A stretch of 64,000 nt of DNA from the NCBI GenBank assembly GCA_963699805.1, contig CAVOVH010000001.1, positions 310,001 to 374,000 of the forward strand. The letters are read 5' to 3'. Positions 59,405 through 64,000 of the stretch are shown piece by piece. The position numbers were made by a program, and so were the translations under genes. The stretch is from JAGTVG01 sp963699805. Its GTDB lineage: Bacteria; Bacteroidota; Bacteroidia; Cytophagales; Cyclobacteriaceae. Positions within the stretch are counted from its first letter, which is position 1, and each line of letters begins with the position of its first letter. A model generated the notes under the pieces. It did no database searches, was not told the DNA's origin, and saw nothing but the letters and a program-made list of their open reading frames with translations.

Positions 59405-60274
59405 ATGAACTATTTGTATTTAATAATTCCATTTGCTATCCTATTTTTTGCAGGGATAAGAATTGTCCGGCCAACCCAAAGAGGATTAATTGAAAGATTG
59501 GGTAAGTATCATCATTTTGCCAATCCCGGATTTCACTGGATTATTCCTGTTATCGACAGACTTTATATGGTAAATGTGACCGAACAGATGGTAGATGCCG
59601 AACCCCAGGAGATAATCACCAACGATAATCTGAATGCAAGAGTGGATGCCCAGGTTTATTTCAGGGTGAAAGCCGATGAAGAAAGCGTAAAAGGATCAAC
59701 CTACAATGTGAATAATTACAAGTGGCAGATCGTTAATCTTGCACGAACCACCCTTCGTAATATTATCGGTACACTTACCCTTAAATCGGCCAATAGTGAA
59801 CGGGGGAAAATTAATGCTGATCTCTATAAAACACTGCATAACGAAACCCAAAGCTGGGGTATTGAAATAGTACGGACAGAGTTGAAAGAAATTGACCCAC
59901 CAAAAGATGTTCAGGAAACCATGAATAAAGTGGTAAAAGCTGAAAATGAAAAAATAGCAGCCATAGATTCTGCTACAGCTGCAGAAACAGTTGCCGATGG
60001 TATAAAACGTGCAAAGATTAAAGAGGCGGAAGGCTTTAAACAATCGAAAATATTGCATGCCGAAGGAGAAGCTGAAGCCATTAAACTGGTAAATGAAGCG
60101 GCCGATAAATATTTTGTAGGAAATGCGCAATTATTGAGGAAATTGGAGGCGGTTGAAGTTTCACTCGGGAAAAATGCGAAAATTGTAATTCCAACCGGAA
60201 GTGAATTGGTAAATATTATCGGAGAGATGGCAGGAATAATCCCCCTGGATAAAAAACAAAAAGAAGATTTATAA
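59405..60274 (+). CDS. SPFH/Band 7 (stomatin-like) membrane protein
   Basis: 289 residues from the ATG at 59405; a frame from 59378 adds nine residues. One N-terminal membrane segment (LYLIIPFAILFFAGIRIV), then the SPFH domain (RPTQRGLIERLGKYHHFANP, VDAEPQEIITNDNLNARVDA) and a long charged coiled coil (RAKIKEAEGFKQSKILHAEG). This is the stomatin/QmcA type that oligomerises in membrane microdomains. The frame is intact although neighbours on both sides are broken. Confidence 0.93.
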   Translation: MNYLYLIIPFAILFFAGIRIVRPTQRGLIERLGKYHHFANPGFHWIIPVIDRLYMVNVTEQMVDAEPQEIITNDNLNARVDAQVYFRVKADEESVKGSTYNVNNYKWQIVNLARTTLRNIIGTLTLKSANSERGKINADLYKTLHNETQSWGIEIVRTELKEIDPPKDVQETMNKVVKAENEKIAAIDSATAAETVADGIKRAKIKEAEGFKQSKILHAEGEAEAIKLVNEAADKYFVGNAQLLRKLEAVEVSLGKNAKIVIPTGSELVNIIGEMAGIIPLDKKQKEDL

Positions 60275-60588
60275 ATAATTAATAATCTCTTTTTTTTAAA
60301 CCTGTTTTAAGTTTAAAGTACAGTAAAAAGTATATTGACAACAAATAATGCCTGAAAGAAAATATTTGAATATGAAAACTAACCTGATGTACTCGTATAG
60401 AGTTTTATGCCAAGTGATTTTGAATGATTTGATTTTTTCAAGAGGAAAATATAACCGACATGAGATTTTCATTGGATCATGCAGATCATGAAATGCATCC
60501 CAATTCTGATCCTACACCTCGGAGCATTAAGTAAGCTTCATGGGAAGCTGACAAACCATTCCATACGTTCATTATCAAACCATAAAGA
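60275..60588 (+). other. Intergenic region before the PIG-L gene
   Basis: 314 bp, AT-rich, without a clear promoter box or terminator. A short frame near 60460-60532 (MRFSLDHADHEMHPNSDPTP) is not recognised and may be chance or part of a frame-broken gene. Confidence 0.4.
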
Positions 60589-61241
60589 ATGACCGAGCTA
60601 TACACCAATATTGTTGCCGTAATCGTAGCTCATCCCGATGATGAAACATTATGGGCCGGCGGAACGATTCTGAGCCATCCCTCCTGGCAGTGTTTCATTG
60701 TTTGTCTTTGCCGGGGAAGTGATAATGATCGTGCTCCCAGGTTTTACAATGCATTAAAAGATCTTAAATCGGAAGGGATCATGGGTGATCTGGATGATGG
60801 ACCGGATCAAATGCCATTGAATGAAAAAGAGGTTGAACAAGCTATACTGGACATTATTACCTCCCAAACATTTCGACCTGATTATTTCCCATAATCCTTC
60901 CGGAGAATATACCAGACATTTCAGGCATGAGGAAGTAGGTAAAGCAGTTATTAAACTCTGGCATACAGGCAAAATATCTGCCAATGAACTTTGGACCTTT
61001 GCTTACGAAGATGGTAATAAGGAATATTATCCCAGACCTGTTAAAAATGCCACATATAGTCACAGACTAACGTAAACAGATCTGGCTGAGAAAATACAGC
61101 ATAATTACAGAAACATATGGATTTGAAAAAAACAGTTTTGAAGCAGAAACAACACCCCGGACAGAATCATTCTGGCAATTTACAGATCCGCATGATGCTA
61201 AAAAATGGCTTAGAATAGATCAGCATGGCGATTCAAACTGA
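60589..61241 (+). pseudogene. PIG-L family deacetylase, frame-broken
   Basis: Three pieces join into ~215 residues. The N-terminal AHPDDETLWAGGTI motif is the zinc site of the GlcNAc-PI de-N-acetylase (LmbE/PIG-L) family; ISHNPSGEYTRHFRHEEVGK holds the downstream histidines; IWLRKYSIITETYGFEKNSF is the tail. Two single extra bases, near 60870-60880 and 61066-61073, explain the breaks. Such enzymes remove acetyl groups from sugar amides. The gene lies directly before a GT4 glycosyltransferase. Confidence 0.8.
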
Positions 61242-61297
61242 TCGTCATCCGGATGTGGAAGTCGAATTCCTAAGGCCAGAAATCAAATTTTATTCTT

Positions 61298-62424
61298 ATG
61301 AAAGTATTGGTATTATATGATTATCCTCCTTCCCCAGGAGGACTGGCAACCCAGGGAGATCTGTCTATACAAAGGACTTCTTGAAATGGGTGTGGATGCC
61401 CATGCTGTTCATTTCGAATCAGCACAGGAGAAGGAATGGTACTATCGCTGGTTTGAACCGGATGTTGTTGTTGGTGTAGGTTATTGGGGCCATACACCCC
61501 AATTGGTACTTCACCCTCAACGTTATGGCGTACAGCCGGTACCCTGGCTGGTTGCCGATGGTTATATTGCCAACTACCAGGAGGTTTTGAATGCGCTTCC
61601 GCTCATCCTGGTAACATCGAACTGGGTAAAGGAAATGTATGTTCGTGACGGGATCAATGGTGATAATAATTGAAGTATTGCCGGTAGGTTGTGATACCGA
61701 TGCTTTTATCCCACGCAGTAAAAATGACCCGAAAATTATGGCTGTACGCGAAGCGCTGGGTATTTCACCCGATCAGTTAATGATTCTCACGGTTGGCGGC
61801 GATGCCGCCTCAAAAGGTGCACAGGAGGTAATGCAGGCGCTTGCTATCATTGATACCAAAGCACCGGATTGGAAATATGTCTGCAAAGTATGGCCTCAAC
61901 CGCGAACCAAGATTCAAAATCTGGCTGATCTGGAAATGGCAACACACCTGGGCATTGAAAAAAATGTTACCTATACAACCAACACCATTTCACGTAATTT
62001 TATGCCTTATCTGATTGGGGCATGCGATATATATGCAGCTCCTTCCCGGCTTGAAGGTTTTGGAATGCCACAGGTGGAAGCAGGAGCATGTGAAAAACCG
62101 GTTATAGGTATTAAAGCCATGGGAATGCTGGATACACTTGATCCATGGTGAAACGGCATTCCTGGCAAAGGTAGCACAGAAAATTGTCGTGAACGAAGTG
62201 ATTCTTGGTGATGAATCAGGCTTTGAAGATAAACATAGAGTTGATATTTTAAAGCACCACGGACAGTAGATTACCGTGCAAATGTCCATGATATTGCCAA
62301 GTATTTGATGGATCTTATGACTGATGCGGCATTGCGGGAAAAAATGGGCAAAGCAGCCAGAGAGCGTGTAGTGAAAAATTTTGACTACCGTGTTGTGGCA
62401 AAACGTTTTGTTGCAGATTATTAA
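61298..62424 (+). pseudogene. GT4-family glycosyltransferase, frame-broken
   Basis: Pieces in three frames rebuild ~375 residues: MKVLVLYDYPPSPGGLATQG, LYKGLLEMGVDAHAVHF, VLPVGCDTDAFIPRSKND, ILTVGGDAASKGAQEVMQAL, the GT4 donor-site region DIYAAPSRLEGFGMPQVEAG, HGETAFLA and REKMGKAARERVVKNFDY. About five single extra bases are needed to join them. The C-terminal end is uncertain by ~20 bp. GT4 enzymes transfer sugars from nucleotide donors with retention; with PIG-L and the hydrolases it may build or recycle a small glycoside. Confidence 0.8.
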
Positions 62425-62463
62425 GCGATAAATTGGGAATAACATAATGAGGATATTAAAACA

Positions 62464-63667
62464 ATGCAAACTACAGACTGGCAAGAAATAGAAGAGGCAA
62501 AAAAGGCTGCCCTTGAAGTACTGCTTCATAATGCCCATGGACCATATCATGGACTTCCCCGTACTGCAGGCTGGGGATATCCGGAGCCGTATACAAGGGA
62601 TTTGATGTTTTCTATTCTTGGGATTGCCGTTTCAGAAAATCAGAAACTTCTGGAAAGCATCCGGAAGAGTATTGGAAACACTGGCAAAAAATCAGACAGA
62701 ACATGGTCATATCCCTTCACTGGTACACGACAAAGAGGACCGTGGATCAAGTGATACAACTCCTTTGTTTTTACTGGGTATTGGCATTTTCAGAAAAGTA
62801 ACAGGTGAACAGGATTTTCTTCAGGATGCTGTCAATAAAGCCTTGACCTGGATGGAGTATCAAAGTCCATCAGACCGTTACCTGGTTGCCCAGCAACCAA
62901 CCAGCGATTGGCGTGATGAACAATGGGTGACTGGGATATGGTCTGTTTGTGAACACCCTGGTATATAGCTATCTCCGGCTCCTTGGTCAGAACGAAAAGA
63001 GCAGAACAGGGTGCGCCACGATATGAGCCGGTTTACCATTACCGGAGGGACGATGCACCATCATGTCCATGAAGGTCTTGTGGTTAAACATAAGCCATAC
63101 TATGCTTTCTGGTCTTATAAAATTTATAGCAGCGAACGGTTCGACCTGCTTGGTAACAGTCTTGCCATTCTCTCCGGAATAGCATCACCCACCACGGGCT
63201 GAGGAAATGATTTCCTGGATCGAAGAGGAATGTGAAGGCATGAGAAAAAGAGGTGAATTGGCAGTTGATCTGCCACCCAATTTTTTCCCTTTTATTAAAC
63301 CTGAAGATCCTGACTGGCATGAGCGATATTCAATCATATAACAATCCAGGGGAATACCATAATGGAGGTATATGGCCTTTTATATGCGGATTTTATGTGG
63401 CCGCCCTGGTTGCAGCCAAAAGGTACAGACTGGCCGAGAAAAAGCTCCTGACACTTACCCAGATTATTAAAATCCTCAAACTCAGACAACCTGAATTTTG
63501 GATTTAATGAATGGATAAAAGCCCAGGATGGCAAGCCCATGGGGCAGGACTGGCAGACCTGGAGTGCTGCGCTTTATCTCTATGCCGTAAAATGTGTTGA
63601 AGAAAAAAGAACGCCCTTTTTTGATGAGATCCGTGGATGTTTACCTGAAACTAAAATAGAGGAGTAG
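62464..63667 (+). pseudogene. Alpha/alpha-barrel glycosidase-like protein, frame-broken
   Basis: Seven single extra bases must be removed to give ~400 residues. Visible motifs are HGLPRTAGWGYPEPYTRDLM, NQTEHGHIPSLVHDKEDRGS, SSDTTPLFLLGIGIF, DWRDEQWVTGYGLF, NNPGEYHNGGIWPFICGFYV and KPMGQDWQTWSAALYLYA. These suit a six-hairpin glycosidase (amylo-1,6-glucosidase or neutral-invertase-like). The exact family is not certain. It is the last gene of the GH130/PIG-L/GT4 set. Confidence 0.65.
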
Positions 63668-63779
63668 TCAGATACAGGTGAGATTCCCTGCCAATAAGAA
63701 TAACCATCATTTTTTTTGGTCTTTATTTCAAATAATATTCGAAGACGTATGGGTTTGTGTGTTTTTTCAAGTGAAAAAA

Positions 63780-63846
63780 TGTGTGATATATGCAAATATC
63801 CAATAGAAATGTGTAACTAATCTAACTTGTGTTCTACGTATATTTA
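63780..63846 (+). promoter_or_regulatory. Two-part regulatory element, copy 4
   Basis: TGTGTGATATATGCAAAT starts at 63780, TGTGTAAC at 63810, and TATATTTA at 63839, with the same 30 and 29 bp spacings as the other copies. Flanks are unlike the other copies. It lies 92 bp upstream of the ORF entering the right edge. Confidence 0.6.
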
Positions 63847-63937
63847 TTTTTTCACGATCCTGATATTATCAAATATTGTACTGATCCAGAATAAATCGAT
63901 CGAAGTAAAAATAAATACCAGCAAAAAATCTCTTGCC

Positions 63938-64000
63938 ATGGAAAATAAACATCATCTTTATCAGAAAAATTTGGGAACTGTTAATGGTTATAGCGCAAGT
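63938..64000 (+). CDS. Start of a gene cut by the right edge
   Basis: ATG at 63938 opens a frame to the window end: MENKHHLYQKNLGTVNGYSA and onward (21 codons seen). No family can be called from so little. It is placed like the other genes behind the two-part element, so may belong to the same regulon. Confidence 0.45.
   Translation, partial: MENKHHLYQKNLGTVNGYSAS

Noticed and set aside
20450..63667. Programmed +1 frameshifting as the main explanation of the broken genes
   Set aside because: No shared slippery motif or fixed stop codon is seen at the breaks; most are simple homopolymer doublings, which fit sequence error better.

Overview
The window is chromosomal DNA from a member of the Bacteroidota. 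The evidence is a type IX secretion (T9SS) C-terminal sorting domain on a giant surface protein, PorT-like and DUF3078 outer-membrane proteins, promoters of the TAnnTTTG type, a SUF operon in the Bacteroidota order, and a tmRNA whose tag ends NYALAA. The species cannot be named from this sequence. No CRISPR array, tRNA, rRNA, prophage or transposase was seen.

Layout. 0-15.8 kb (+): end of a WD40 protein, a TPR/beta-barrel outer-membrane protein, a lipoprotein, and a 4048-residue secreted protein with a tandem 525-bp repeat block. 15.8-22.5 kb (-): bacilliredoxin, SufT-like, sufE, sufS, sufD, sufC, sufB (frame broken) and an Lrp/AsnC regulator. 22.6-26.3 kb: a candidate small RNA, a badly frame-broken fadD and ettA. 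26.4-36.6 kb: DUF349 protein, guaA, a periplasmic-binding-fold protein, hemL, an outer-membrane protein, then (-) an FAD-dependent oxidoreductase and a ThuA protein. 36.9-44.8 kb: trkH/trkA, an NtrY/NtrC-like two-component pair, and a divergent HlyD/ABC-ATPase pair with sigma-54-like promoter elements. 45-54 kb: pepP, M16 peptidase, O-methyltransferase, LysM lytic transglycosylase, a stand-alone receiver, a DUF3078 protein and dnaX with an in-gene -1 frameshift site. 54.6-55.6 kb: tmRNA (-) with a 171-bp tandem repeat array grown from its 3' end. 55.8-64 kb: a sugar/osmolyte-like gene set (GH130-like, PIG-L, GT4, glycosidase), all frame-broken, surrounding an intact stress-type block (small membrane proteins and an SPFH protein).

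The strongest unlabelled signal is a two-part promoter element found four times between 57.7 and 63.9 kb. TGTGTGAATnATGTAA is followed by a second TGTGTAA 30 bp after its start, and then, exactly 29 bp after the second block starts, by a TAnnTTT(A/G)-like -7 box. It precedes three small membrane protein genes and the gene entering at the right edge, so it looks like a regulon operator. Other notable points are the dnaX A10 slippery site, the ssrA-derived tandem repeats, the mosaic giant repeat protein, and about 29 frame breaks that are almost all +1. The bias of those breaks suggests base-level sequence errors in some segments rather than ordinary gene decay.

All family assignments come from reading motifs and residue patterns by eye; no database search was run.
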